Positions 6,937-15,706 are shown, numbered from the stretch's first letter. The stretch: DNA of 41,029 bases from Acidobacteriota bacterium (GCA_011523565.1 WTGL01000170.1:1-41029); one strand, 5' to 3'. Translations and numbers: made by a program. Notes: a model not told the origin generated them from the letters alone.

Positions 6937-8384
6937 ATCCCGGTGTCCGGGTAGAACGCGTACCAGCCGAACCAGAAGGCGGCGTGGCCAGCCACCCGCG
7001 GCAGCAGGTCGCCGTCGCCGGAATCGGGCACGAGGCCTTCTTCGGCGATCCACCACGCGGTTCCGTCCTCGGCATGGAGCTGGCGCAGAGGGGTTTCCTG
7101 CGGGACCCGGAACCGCCGTCTTCCGCTCTGGTAGGCGCGTACGGCATCGCTCGCCGCGTCGAGCACGAGCACGACCTCCAGCCCCCCGACCGTGTCGTGG
7201 ACCAGGCGCTCGGAGCGGAGCTTGTCCAGCGGATAGGCCTTCGCCTCGTCTCCGATTCGCAGCGCGTAGATGCGCGCGTTCCGCTCCAGCGCGTCGCTCT
7301 GTCGCCATACGGGGAACTCGACGCCGGAGCGGGCCTGGTCGGCGGCGCCCTCGACGTAGCGGAAGCCGGTGCGCCGGGCTGCCTCCGGATCCGGCCGCAT
7401 GATCGTCGTGTCGGGGTAGCGGGTTCGCCAGGCATCCCAGCGCGTCAGGGTCATCGGCAGCATCTCGAGCCGGGCGCCTTCGGCGGCGCGAACGCCGACC
7501 ACGGCCTCGCCGGTCAGGTTGCTCCACAGGCTCAGGGTGGCGCGGTCGAACATCAGCTTGTTCGACCGGTACAGCAGGCCCGAGGTCCCGAACCTCAGAC
7601 GGTCGCCGTTCGCGTCGACAGCCGAGTAGAGGATGCCCGATCCGCAGAGCGTGCAGAACGACAGGGTGATCGGCTGTCCGCCCACGGTGTCGTTCAGCAG
7701 CTCGTGCCAACTGAGCACCTTGACCGGGTAGGCGCGCCGCTCGCCGCCGATGCTGACGCCGAACACGGTGTCGGTGTCGCGCATGAAGCGGGCCATGTCG
7801 GCGGGGACCGCGGCGGGGTCGTCGATCGCGGGAATCTGGTCCAGGCGAACACCGCCCCAGTGCACTTCGCGCAGCCGCAACCGGACCGTCGTGTCCGCAC
7901 CGAGAATGCGGCTGAAGACCGGGTCGATGCGCGAAAACAACTCGCCCTTCCAGGCGACGTAGCCGGGCGGGGGCACGAGATCCTCCCGGCTGCCGACGTA
8001 CTCGAACCAGCCCCGGTAGTGGTTGCCGAGCTGTTCGCCGGAGAGTTCCTCGAGCAGTTGCCGAACGTCCGGCCGGGCCTCGTTGGGCGAGAAGAAGTAC
8101 GCGTCGACCAGGGGAATGAGCGTGGCTGGATCGGTCTTGGCGAGCGCCTTCGCGGCGTTGCGTCTGGCCTTCTTCCGGTCCGACATCAGGCGTCGGAGAC
8201 GGTCGTAGACGGCGCCGGCGGCGCGCGTCCTGCCGGTGCTGCTGTCCAGCGTTGGGTAGGTCGGCCTGACGGCGAGCGGGTCGTCCATCAGACGGTCCTG
8301 GGCGGGGAGCGCGGCCGGACCGGCCAGGGCCAGGCACGAGACCGCGGCGGTCAGGCGAAGGAGCGCGGCTTGAGTCGTCTTCAT
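6930..8384 (-). CDS. DUF3179 domain-containing exported protein
   Basis: A 484-residue protein with a signal peptide (MKTTQAALLRLTAAVSCLALAGPAALPAQ). The DUF3179 core is clear: VFGVSIGGERRAYPVKVLSWHELLNDTVGG, then FCTLCGSGILYS with a C-x-x-C, then LRFGTSGLLYRSNKLMFDR and LWSNLTGEAVVG. This domain is common in exported bacterial and archaeal proteins but its biochemical function is not established. The cysteine pair beside conserved His and Asp residues suggests a metal- or redox-related site, which is an inference. The N-terminal 130 residues are helical and unassigned. The start at 8384 is preferred because it leaves a clean signal peptide; an ATG eight codons upstream (8408) is also open, and neither has an evident Shine-Dalgarno sequence. 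It is divergent from the next gene. Confidence 0.85.
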   Translation of the reverse strand: MKTTQAALLRLTAAVSCLALAGPAALPAQDRLMDDPLAVRPTYPTLDSSTGRTRAAGAVYDRLRRLMSDRKKARRNAAKALAKTDPATLIPLVDAYFFSPNEARPDVRQLLEELSGEQLGNHYRGWFEYVGSREDLVPPPGYVAWKGELFSRIDPVFSRILGADTTVRLRLREVHWGGVRLDQIPAIDDPAAVPADMARFMRDTDTVFGVSIGGERRAYPVKVLSWHELLNDTVGGQPITLSFCTLCGSGILYSAVDANGDRLRFGTSGLLYRSNKLMFDRATLSLWSNLTGEAVVGVRAAEGARLEMLPMTLTRWDAWRTRYPDTTIMRPDPEAARRTGFRYVEGAADQARSGVEFPVWRQSDALERNARIYALRIGDEAKAYPLDKLRSERLVHDTVGGLEVVLVLDAASDAVRAYQSGRRRFRVPQETPLRQLHAEDGTAWWIAEEGLVPDSGDGDLLPRVAGHAAFWFGWYAFYPDTGIY

Positions 8385-8414
8385 GAGGATGCCGTCGGTA
8401 TTATCCATGCCGTG

Positions 8415-8954
8415 ATGAACGGAGGGCTCGGCGCCCGGACTTCCGGCGCCAGAATCAGGTCACGGTTGGTTTCAGCCGGGTCAGCCGTCGTCATCTCGTG
8501 GTCCCTGGTCAGCCTTCCCGCGGTTGGTGTTTGGGCGGAGGAGGCCAAGGTCATCCTCGAGAGTATCGAGATCACGCCCGCGACGCCGGGACCGGAAACC
8601 CTGTGCCGGTTGACCGCGACCGTCAGGAACGCCGGCGACCAGGACGTCTACAGCTTCGGCTTCGACGTCGAGTTGAACGGTCGGGCCTTGCCCGTCTACG
8701 AGAAACAGCTCTTCCTGCAGGTGATCGAAGCGGGCAAGTCGGACGCGGTGGCGCTCTACAACTTCTGGACCTCGGAAACGGGGCGTCCGGTGCCGGCCGA
8801 CGGCAACCTCGAGGTTCTGGTCCGGCTTCGCGAAGCGCGCTGGGTCGAGGTGTCCGAGGTCGAGGAGGACGGTGAGACGGTCGAGGTGTGGACGCCGGCC
8901 GGCGATGTCTCCGGCTTGCCCCAGATGGTCAGTCGAACCCTGAAGCTCAAGTGA
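8415..8954 (+). CDS. Small exported protein with Ig-like/CARDB-type fold
   Basis: A 179-residue protein of unknown function. An N-terminal hydrophobic segment (VSAGSAVVISWSLVSLPAVGVWAEE) looks like a signal peptide or anchor. The rest resembles a single Ig-like/CARDB-type beta domain: ILESIEITPATPGPETLCRLTATVRNAGD is typical of the first strands, followed by FGFDVELNGRAL and a long second sheet. The fold call comes from residue pattern only. A GTG one codon before the ATG could also serve as the start. Its TGA overlaps the start of the sulfatase-like/TPR lipoprotein gene as GTGA (8951-8954), so the two are likely made together and may form a complex outside the cytoplasm. Confidence 0.72.
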   Translation: MNGGLGARTSGARIRSRLVSAGSAVVISWSLVSLPAVGVWAEEAKVILESIEITPATPGPETLCRLTATVRNAGDQDVYSFGFDVELNGRALPVYEKQLFLQVIEAGKSDAVALYNFWTSETGRPVPADGNLEVLVRLREARWVEVSEVEEDGETVEVWTPAGDVSGLPQMVSRTLKLK

Positions 8955-11134
8955 AGGCGGTTCCCATGTTCGTCGCCGTGCTCGCGGGCTCGGCGGCGCT
9001 TTTCGTGCCGGCGTGCTCGCCGGTGCCCGAGCGGACCACGGCGACGGGTGCCGCGTCGCCGCGCCCGCCGGTCATTCTGATCTCGATCGACACGCTGCGC
9101 TCCGACCGGCTTCCCGCGTACGGATACGAAGGGGTCGAGACCCCCGCGATCGACCGCCTCGCGGCCGACGGCGTGCTGTTCGAGCGCGCCTTCACGCACG
9201 TCAACGTTACCCTGCCTTCCCATGCCAGCCTGTTCACGGGGCTTCTGCCGCCGGAGCACGGCGTTCGCGACAACGCCGGCTACCGGCTGAGCGAGGGAAT
9301 CCCGACGCTGGCGGCGGAGCTCGGCCGGCAGGGGTACGCCACCGGCGGGTTCGTGTCCTCCTACGTCCTGCGGTCCTGGACCGGAATCGACCGCGGCTTC
9401 GACGTCTACGACGACGGCGTCCGGTTCGAGACGGGACGCCAACTGGGCGAGCTGCAGCGGCCGGGGCCGGAGACCCTGGCCGTCGCCTCGGACTGGCTGG
9501 AAGGCGTGGCGGACGGTCCCTTCTTCCTGTTCTTGCATCTCTACGAGCCTCACGCGCCCTACCTGCCGCCGCCGGAGTTCGCCGGCCGCTACGAGGACCC
9601 GTACGACGGCGAGGTGGCGGCGGCGGATCACGTGGTCGGCGACCTGCTCGGACGCCTGGAGGAACTTGGCCTCTACGACGACGCCCTCCTCATCCTGCTC
9701 TCCGACCACGGCGAGGGTCTGATGGACCACGGCGAGATGGATCATCTGGTCCTCATCTACCGCGAAGTGCTCCAGGTGCCCCTGATCGTGAAGCTGCCGG
9801 GCGGCGAGCGCGCGGGCGAGAGGGTGGGAGGCAATGTCCAGCTCCTCGACGTCGCGCCGACGGTCTATTCGCTCCTGGATCTCGAGAAACCGGCCGGGCT
9901 GACTGGAGCCGATCTCTTCGATCTGCCGCCGGCCGGAGAGCCGCGGCGGATCTTCTCCGAGAGCGTGTATCCGCGGATTCACTTCGGATGGAGCGATCTG
10001 GCGTCGATCGTGGAAGGCGACCTTCACTTCATCGACTCGCCGGATCCGGAGTTGTTCTGGTTGTCCGAGGACCCTGGCGAACTCAACAACGTCATCCAGG
10101 AGGAGCGGGCGGCGGCGCGAAGGTTGCGCGATGCCCTGGCGGAAGTCGACCGGACCCTGGCCTCGCCGGCCGAGGAGGATCCCGAAACCCGCCGGCGCCT
10201 GGAGTCGCTCGGGTACCTGTCCGGCGGCGCCCGCGCCAGGGAGGGGCCGCTTCCGGACCCCAAGAGCAGGATCGGCGTCGTCGCCGACCTGGATCGCGTC
10301 GCGGAACTGGTCGCCGGCGGTCGCCTGGCGGAGGCCGAGTCGGTGCTTCGGAGCATCCTGGAAGCCGAGCCGCAACTCGTCCAGGCCTGGCAGCAGCTCG
10401 GCGACGTGCTGGACGGGCTCGGCCTGCCGGAGGCGGCGCTGGACGCCTACCGGAGCGCTTTCGAGACCTCCGGGGGCGACGCGGTCGCCGCCGGCGTCAA
10501 GCTGGCGGAACTCCTCCTCCGGACGGGGCGGGTGGAGGAGGCGCGCGAGCACGCGCTCGCAGTCGTGGACCGGTCGCCGCTGGCTCACCTGGTGCTGGCC
10601 GAGGCCGAGCTGGTCGCCGGCGACCTCGTGGCGGCGGGCGAGCACCTGGAGGGGGCGATCGCCGAGCGGGGTCCGCGGTTGACGCCGCTGATCGTGCGTG
10701 CGGGCTGGCTCAACGTGCAGGGGCGGTTCGAGGAGGCCCTCGCGCAGACCGATGAGGTGCTGGCCGGGTTCGGGGACCGGGGCGACCGGACCGTTCTCGC
10801 CCGGCTCTTTCTGCATCGCGGCACGGCGCTCGGCGCCCTCGAACGGATGGGCGAGGCGGAGCGCGCGTACCAGGAGGCGATCGACCTGGACGCCGAACTC
10901 CTCGGCGCGTACTCCTCGCTCGCCTTCCTGTTCGCCCTGCAGGGGCGTGCCGCCGAGGCGGGCCAGGCTCTGCAGGAGATGGTGACCGCGAACCCGGAGC
11001 CGGCCGCCTACGCCGAGGCGGTGCGAACACTGCGGGCGATGAACGACGAAGGGTCCGCGGCGCGGTTGCTGGCGCAGGCGCTGGGGCGCTGGCCGGAGAG
11101 TTCGGAACTCCTCCGGATCCGAACGTCGGGGTAG
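8951..11134 (+). CDS. Sulfatase-like hydrolase/transferase with TPR domain, lipoprotein
   Basis: A 727-residue fusion starting at GTG 8951; ATG 8966 is an alternative. A lipobox-like FVPAC places the lipidated cysteine at residue 22. Residues 40-440 are an alkaline-phosphatase-superfamily sulfatase fold: ISIDTLRSD holds the metal-binding aspartate, YEPHAPY follows, and LSDHGEGLMDHGE supplies the second metal site. The position of the sulfatase formylglycine cysteine (C-x-P-S-R) is instead T87-L-P-S-H. That points to threonine as nucleophile, as in NPP phosphodiesterases and LtaS/EptA-type phosphotransferases, rather than a true sulfatase. After a conserved LESLGYLSGG hinge come about seven TPR-like repeats (480-727). 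It is the middle gene of a tight operon with the small Ig-like protein and a VWFA-related protein. The substrate is unknown. Confidence 0.87.
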   Translation: MKAVPMFVAVLAGSAALFVPACSPVPERTTATGAASPRPPVILISIDTLRSDRLPAYGYEGVETPAIDRLAADGVLFERAFTHVNVTLPSHASLFTGLLPPEHGVRDNAGYRLSEGIPTLAAELGRQGYATGGFVSSYVLRSWTGIDRGFDVYDDGVRFETGRQLGELQRPGPETLAVASDWLEGVADGPFFLFLHLYEPHAPYLPPPEFAGRYEDPYDGEVAAADHVVGDLLGRLEELGLYDDALLILLSDHGEGLMDHGEMDHLVLIYREVLQVPLIVKLPGGERAGERVGGNVQLLDVAPTVYSLLDLEKPAGLTGADLFDLPPAGEPRRIFSESVYPRIHFGWSDLASIVEGDLHFIDSPDPELFWLSEDPGELNNVIQEERAAARRLRDALAEVDRTLASPAEEDPETRRRLESLGYLSGGARAREGPLPDPKSRIGVVADLDRVAELVAGGRLAEAESVLRSILEAEPQLVQAWQQLGDVLDGLGLPEAALDAYRSAFETSGGDAVAAGVKLAELLLRTGRVEEAREHALAVVDRSPLAHLVLAEAELVAGDLVAAGEHLEGAIAERGPRLTPLIVRAGWLNVQGRFEEALAQTDEVLAGFGDRGDRTVLARLFLHRGTALGALERMGEAERAYQEAIDLDAELLGAYSSLAFLFALQGRAAEAGQALQEMVTANPEPAAYAEAVRTLRAMNDEGSAARLLAQALGRWPESSELLRIRTSG

Positions 11135-11143
11135 GCTTTCCGG

Positions 11144-13003
11144 GTGACTGGGGTGAAGCAGCCGGTCGGGCGCCGTTCGCTGGCAGGCATGCGGTGGCGC
11201 ACCGCGGTGGGTCGACTGGCGGTTGGCTTCGTCGTGGGTGGCCTCCAGGCTGCCGTCCCCTTGACTGCGCAGCAGGCCGAAGCCGGGAGCGAGCGAGTGT
11301 CCGGCCCGGTCTTTGTCGAGACGGTCGACGTCGAGGTCATCAACATCGACGTCTACGTCACCGATGGCGACGGTCAGCCCGTGCACGGCCTGACGCTGGA
11401 GGACTTCGAACTGCTGGTTGACGATCGCCGGGTCGCGATCAGCAACTTCTACGCGGTCGAAGAGCGCGGCGACGATCTATGGGTGCGGCGCGGAGAAGCC
11501 GACGCGGAGCGTCTGACCGCGCCGGAACCCGAGGACCCGCTCGCGCCGGGTCTCCCCGAGCGGGCGCGCCCGGCCGTTCCCTCCGAACAGGCGCTCCACG
11601 TCGTGATCTACGTCGACAACCTGAACCTGACGCCGTTCAACCGGAACCGGGTGCTGCGCGAGTTGCGGGCCTTCATCCGCGAGCAGCTTCGCCCCGAGGA
11701 CAGCGTCATGCTGGTGAGCTACAACCGCTCTCTCGACCTGTTGATGCCCTTCACCAGCGATCGCGAGAAGCTGAACCGGGCGCTGCTGGAGCTCGAGGAA
11801 ACGACCGGGAACCGGGTCCATCGCAACAACGAGCGCCGGGACATCGTCGCCCTGATCAACGACGTGAACCTGGACACCGCGGGGCGCCGGGGGAGCGAGC
11901 AATTTCAGCAGGGAGTACGTGAAGGCCGGGTCATCGGCGGTCCGATCGCCCTGGCCCGGAACCAGTTGATCGCCTACGCCGGTTCGGTGCGCAACGACAC
12001 CGACATGTCCATCAACGCGTTGTCCAGCGTCGTGGAGAACCTGTCGGCGGCGCCGGGGCGCAAGGCGGTGGTCTACGTGGCCGACGGTGTGCCGATGATC
12101 GCGGGCGAGGACATGTTCCACTTCATTCGGGATGCCTACGAGGATGCGGTCTCCCTGATCGAGATGGCGAGCTACGACATGTCGAGGCGCTTCCAGCAGC
12201 TCGCGGCGGCCGCGAACGCGAACCGGACGAGCTTCTACACGATCGACGCTCGCGGGCTGACCGTGTACTCGCAGGGAACCGTGGAGCAACAGGCGGCCGG
12301 CCTGCCCGGGCAGGGAATGCTGATCGACCAGATCCGGGTGACCAACCTGCAGAGCCCACTCCGGTTGATGGCGCGTGAGACCGGCGGCCGGTCGATCTTC
12401 AACGCCAACCGGGTGATGCCCGACCTGCTCAAGATAGCCCGGGACTTCCGCAACTACTACTCCCTGGGGTACATGCCGGCCGTCGCCGGCACCGGTCGCC
12501 TGCACACGATCGAGGTGCGTCTCAAGAGCCGTCCTCGCGGCGTCGACGTGAACTACCGGCGTGGTTTCCGGACCAAGTCGATCGAGTCGCGAATGGTCGA
12601 AGGGACGCTCTCGGCCCTCAACCTGAACGTGTACGAGAACCCGCTCGGTGTCCGGGTGCAGAGCCTGCCCGCCAAACGGCGTCCGGACGGCAACTACGAT
12701 CTGCCGCTGGTCGTCGATGTGTCCTGGGAGGATCTGACGCTGATTCCGCGCGAAGGCATCCACCATGGCCGGATCCGTCTTTGGCTGGCCGCCAAGGACG
12801 AGAAGGACCGTTCGACCGAACCCCGGCCCACCGAACTGACGATCGCCGTGCCGGCGGAGCGCCTGAGCGAGATCGAGGGGCGCAGGTGGCGCTACGGACT
12901 GGAGCTGACGATGGAGGGTGGCTACCACGACATCGGGCTCGGGCTCCGGGACGACGTCGGCGGCCGCCAGTCCTTCCTGCGCTACGGCGTCAACGTGCGC
13001 TGA
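11144..13003 (+). CDS. VWFA-related exported protein (TIGR03436 type)
   Basis: A 619-residue protein from GTG 11144, nine bases after the upstream stop; a later ATG at 11189 would also keep the signal segment (VGRLAVGFVVGGLQAAVPLTAQ). The family pattern is clear: DVEVINIDVYVTDGDGQPVHGLTLEDFELLVD opens the N-terminal beta domain, VIYVDNLNLTPFNRNRVL starts the VWA-like fold, RKAVVYVADGVP is its central strand, and NYYSLGYMP with a later RRGF is the C-terminal signature of TIGR03436. The classical MIDAS D-x-S-x-S is not present, so metal-dependent binding is doubtful. Members of this family are abundant in Acidobacteria and their function is unknown. As the last gene of the operon it may act with the TPR lipoprotein as a surface or periplasmic adaptor. 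Confidence 0.85.
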   Translation: MTGVKQPVGRRSLAGMRWRTAVGRLAVGFVVGGLQAAVPLTAQQAEAGSERVSGPVFVETVDVEVINIDVYVTDGDGQPVHGLTLEDFELLVDDRRVAISNFYAVEERGDDLWVRRGEADAERLTAPEPEDPLAPGLPERARPAVPSEQALHVVIYVDNLNLTPFNRNRVLRELRAFIREQLRPEDSVMLVSYNRSLDLLMPFTSDREKLNRALLELEETTGNRVHRNNERRDIVALINDVNLDTAGRRGSEQFQQGVREGRVIGGPIALARNQLIAYAGSVRNDTDMSINALSSVVENLSAAPGRKAVVYVADGVPMIAGEDMFHFIRDAYEDAVSLIEMASYDMSRRFQQLAAAANANRTSFYTIDARGLTVYSQGTVEQQAAGLPGQGMLIDQIRVTNLQSPLRLMARETGGRSIFNANRVMPDLLKIARDFRNYYSLGYMPAVAGTGRLHTIEVRLKSRPRGVDVNYRRGFRTKSIESRMVEGTLSALNLNVYENPLGVRVQSLPAKRRPDGNYDLPLVVDVSWEDLTLIPREGIHHGRIRLWLAAKDEKDRSTEPRPTELTIAVPAERLSEIEGRRWRYGLELTMEGGYHDIGLGLRDDVGGRQSFLRYGVNVR

Positions 13004-13066
13004 CGGCCCGTCTGCCGGGCTTCAACACGGGGCCGCCCCGGAAGGCCGGCGGCTATACTGGCGGAC

Positions 13067-15631
13067 ATGATCGTTTCCTGTTATGGGGCGCGGGCCAATC
13101 GCGCCTTTTCTCGTTCTGACGGCCGGCATTGGCCACTGCTGCCGGCCCTGATTCTCGTCCTGTTCGCGGCGGGTAGCGCCAACGGGCAGCGGTTGCTCGA
13201 TCTCGGTCCCTCCATCGAGGACGCCCCGGCCGCCGAGGAGGGTCTGGAGACGTTCGCCATCGACCTTGACATCGACTTCGTGCGCTCCGCTCCGCAGCGC
13301 GTAGAACTCCCGACGCCGGACGGCAGGGTGCTCGCCGCCGAACTGACCCTCTTCGAGGATCGCGGCGACGGAGACGTGATGTGGGCGGGCGCCTTCCCCG
13401 GCGCGGGGTACGAGAGCGTCGTGCTCACGATCAAGGACGGCTACCTCGCCGGGCGTTTCGGCGAGCCGGGCGGCGCCGCGTATCTGATCAGCGTAGGGCC
13501 GGACGGTCGCGGTCGGATGGAGGACACGTCCACCCGCGAGCCGGAACCTGAGCAGGAACATTGCCCGGGTGGCGTGGTTCCGCCCATGGAGTCTCCCGTT
13601 TCAGTTCCCCTTGCCCAGCAGGCCGGACCTCCAAGGAGCGTGGCGTCCGAGTCGAACCACGATGTGCTCGACATCCTGGCCGTCTACACGGCGCAAGCCG
13701 AGGAGAGGTGGGGCCGCCGCAACCGGACCCCCGGTGTGTCGATTCAGAACGGGGTGGACTACCTGGCGCAGGTGTTCCGGAACGGCCAGTTGGGTGTGAC
13801 GCCGAACCTGGTGCATTTCGAAGAGGCGCCGCCGGTGTTCGGGGCACACGAACCACAGGGAGACGGGGAGCAGAGCGAGTGGTCCTGCGGACACGTTCTG
13901 GGCCACATGCCCGGGGATCCGGACCTGGCGCGACTGCGGGCGGAGCACCAGGCGGACATGGTTCACCTCTTCCTCTGGGACGCCCAGGGGTGCAGCGGCA
14001 TCGCCTACCTGCTGACCAAGAACCGTTCGGCTCGGGCTTTCTCGGGATCGGCCTTCGGCCTGACCCTGGCGCGTGGGGATTTCGAGCCGACGTTCGCCCA
14101 CGAAATCGGCCACAACCTGGGCGCCAACCACGATCCCCCGAACGCGGGCGGTAGCGACCTCGAGGGCTTTCGGCGCGATACGGCGGTTGAGCCGTACGCG
14201 TTCGGCCACACCGACTTCGTGCCGATACCGAACGTCGACACGATCATGAGCTACGGCTCGGGCCGTCCGCAGCCCTACTTTTCGACGGTCAGGATCACGC
14301 CGCGGGGCTGGACGCTCGGCATCGCCGACGAGCGCGAGAACGAGCGGGCCATGCAGCGGACCATCCGCCTCGCAGTGCAGTACAGCGACTTCATTAGCAG
14401 TACGCCGAATCCCGACCCCGAGCCGCCGCCTCCGCCGCCTCCCGGCGAGATCCCCGCGGCGCCGGCGAACCTGACGGCCACGCCGACCGGCCCCACGAGT
14501 GTCCGCCTGACCTGGACGGACGCGTCGGACAACGAGAACGGGTTCGAGGTGCAGGTCCGCCCGGAGGGCGGACGCTGGCAGGCGGCGACGAGGCTGCCGG
14601 CGAACACGACCTCCGCGGACGCGACCGGACTGGAAGCCGGCGGCCGCTACGACTTCCGCGTGCGGGCCTACAACCGCGCCGGCGGCGCCAACAGCGACTA
14701 CGTGACGGTCGTGCTGCCGGCGGCGGAGTACACGGACTGCGCGCCATCGGCGCCGCAGATCGCCTTCGAGCACGGCTACACCGTGAGCATGTGCATCGAG
14801 TACGAGAAGGACGGCGAGACGGTGCAGGCCGATGCGGTCGACTACGGCCTCGGTTCGCGCGAGTCGGGTCTTCTCTACTTCTTCGACAGGGACAACTCCG
14901 AGGTGCTGATCAAGGTGCTCAACGCCTGCGCCGTGAACGGCCACCGGTGGGTGTTCGTGGCGCCGGTGACGACGCTCGCGTTCAATCTGCGCGTCGACGA
15001 GACGGCGACCGGGGAGTACTGGGAACACAAGAACCCGCGCGGCGGCGTGACCGCGACGACGGAAAGCGACCTCACAGCCTTTCCGTGCGGTTCGGCCGCG
15101 TCGGCCCCGGCGGTGGCGGACGGCGACGAGGACCTCGACGGCATCGACGGAGTGGACCTGGTCGACGCGGGTTTCGCGCTCTCGCCGGCTCCATCCACGG
15201 CGTCGACGGCGGTCGGCCCCGTGTCGCCGTCACCGGTCAAGATCTCTCTACCGATCGCCGCCGGTGAAGAAGCTGAGTGCGAGCCGCAGCTGGTGCGGGA
15301 GCTTCGCGGGGGCTACACCGTGAACATGTGCGTCGAGCACCTGAAGGAGGACGAGACGGTCGTCGAGGTAGTGAAGGACTACGAGCTGGACTCGGAGCAG
15401 TCGGCCATCCTGTACTTCTTCGACAGGAACAACGCGGAGGTGCTGATCAAGGTGCTGGACGGCTGCGCCATCAACGGCCACCGCTGGGTGTTCGTGGCGC
15501 CGGTGACGACGCTGGCGTTCAACCTGTCGATCACACCGCCCGACGGCGGTACGCCCTGGACGCACCAGAATCGCCTGAACCAGACCGCCGCGGCGAAGAG
15601 CGACATCACGGCGTTCCCCTGCGCCAACTGA
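13067..15631 (+). CDS. Reprolysin-like secreted metalloprotease with FnIII and duplicated C-terminal domain
   Basis: An 854-residue secreted protein with a signal peptide ending near ALILVLFAAGSANGQ. After a pro-like region (about 40-190), the catalytic domain carries HEIGHNLGANHD, the metzincin zinc motif HExxHxxGxxHD, with the Met-turn in DTIMSYGSG. A Pro-rich linker (PDPEPPPPPPPGE) leads to one fibronectin type III domain (APANLTATPTGPTSVRLTW). Two copies of a Cys-containing domain follow, each opening with GYTVxMC and closing with FPC, joined by an acidic then Ser/Thr/Pro-rich linker. Metzincins of this kind cut proteins outside the cell; the C-terminal domains probably aid binding. A TATACT hexamer eight bases before the ATG could be a -10 box giving a nearly leaderless transcript, but no -35 box is seen. 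Confidence 0.88.
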   Translation: MIVSCYGARANRAFSRSDGRHWPLLPALILVLFAAGSANGQRLLDLGPSIEDAPAAEEGLETFAIDLDIDFVRSAPQRVELPTPDGRVLAAELTLFEDRGDGDVMWAGAFPGAGYESVVLTIKDGYLAGRFGEPGGAAYLISVGPDGRGRMEDTSTREPEPEQEHCPGGVVPPMESPVSVPLAQQAGPPRSVASESNHDVLDILAVYTAQAEERWGRRNRTPGVSIQNGVDYLAQVFRNGQLGVTPNLVHFEEAPPVFGAHEPQGDGEQSEWSCGHVLGHMPGDPDLARLRAEHQADMVHLFLWDAQGCSGIAYLLTKNRSARAFSGSAFGLTLARGDFEPTFAHEIGHNLGANHDPPNAGGSDLEGFRRDTAVEPYAFGHTDFVPIPNVDTIMSYGSGRPQPYFSTVRITPRGWTLGIADERENERAMQRTIRLAVQYSDFISSTPNPDPEPPPPPPPGEIPAAPANLTATPTGPTSVRLTWTDASDNENGFEVQVRPEGGRWQAATRLPANTTSADATGLEAGGRYDFRVRAYNRAGGANSDYVTVVLPAAEYTDCAPSAPQIAFEHGYTVSMCIEYEKDGETVQADAVDYGLGSRESGLLYFFDRDNSEVLIKVLNACAVNGHRWVFVAPVTTLAFNLRVDETATGEYWEHKNPRGGVTATTESDLTAFPCGSAASAPAVADGDEDLDGIDGVDLVDAGFALSPAPSTASTAVGPVSPSPVKISLPIAAGEEAECEPQLVRELRGGYTVNMCVEHLKEDETVVEVVKDYELDSEQSAILYFFDRNNAEVLIKVLDGCAINGHRWVFVAPVTTLAFNLSITPPDGGTPWTHQNRLNQTAAAKSDITAFPCAN
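14774..15088 (+). repeat. Duplicated C-terminal domain, copy 1
   Basis: The first of two tandem copies inside the metalloprotease gene, offset by exactly 537 bases from the second. It encodes GYTVSMC, LLYFFDRDNSEVLIKVLNAC, NGHRWVFVAPVTTLAFNL and a closing FPC. The core (about 14876-14989) differs from copy 2 at only about 11 of 114 bases by eye, including several silent changes, while the flanks are more diverged. Confidence 0.88.
15311..15622 (+). repeat. Duplicated C-terminal domain, copy 2
   Basis: The second copy, encoding GYTVNMC, LYFFDRNNAEVLIKVLDGC, NGHRWVFVAPVTTLAFNL and a closing FPC. Each copy keeps four cysteines in the same order (one just before GYTV, then MC, GC or AC, and FPC), enough for two disulfides. 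I recognise this domain as recurring at the C-terminus of secreted proteins of related bacteria, but I know no established function. Confidence 0.88.
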
Positions 15632-15665
15632 GGCCGGCGCGGGAGGCGCCGCCCGATCAGGGTGG

Positions 15666-15688
15666 GGCGGGGGCCGAGCGCCCCCGCC
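15666..15688. terminator. Hairpin between convergent genes
   Basis: A perfect 9-bp stem, GGCGGGGGC (15666-15674) with GCCCCCGCC (15680-15688), and a CGAGC loop. It lies between the stops of the metalloprotease and the convergent VWFA-related gene. There is no T-tract on either side, so it may be a bidirectional hairpin terminator of the high-GC kind or a 3'-end stabiliser. Confidence 0.5.
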
Positions 15689-15706
15689 GCTCCATCCCGG
15701 AGTCCG

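Noticed and set aside
8951-11134. Annotation as arylsulfatase or choline-sulfatase.
   Set aside because: The formylglycine-forming C/S-x-P-x-R motif is replaced by T-L-P-S-H, so true sulfatase chemistry is not supported.
8756-11386. A long minus-strand open frame opposite the sulfatase-like/TPR lipoprotein.
   Set aside because: It is an antisense shadow of a gene with clear catalytic and TPR motifs and has no recognisable domain of its own.
13054-13059. TATACT just ahead of the metalloprotease ATG as a -10 box for a leaderless message.
   Set aside because: There is no -35 element at the right distance, and a single hexamer is weak evidence.
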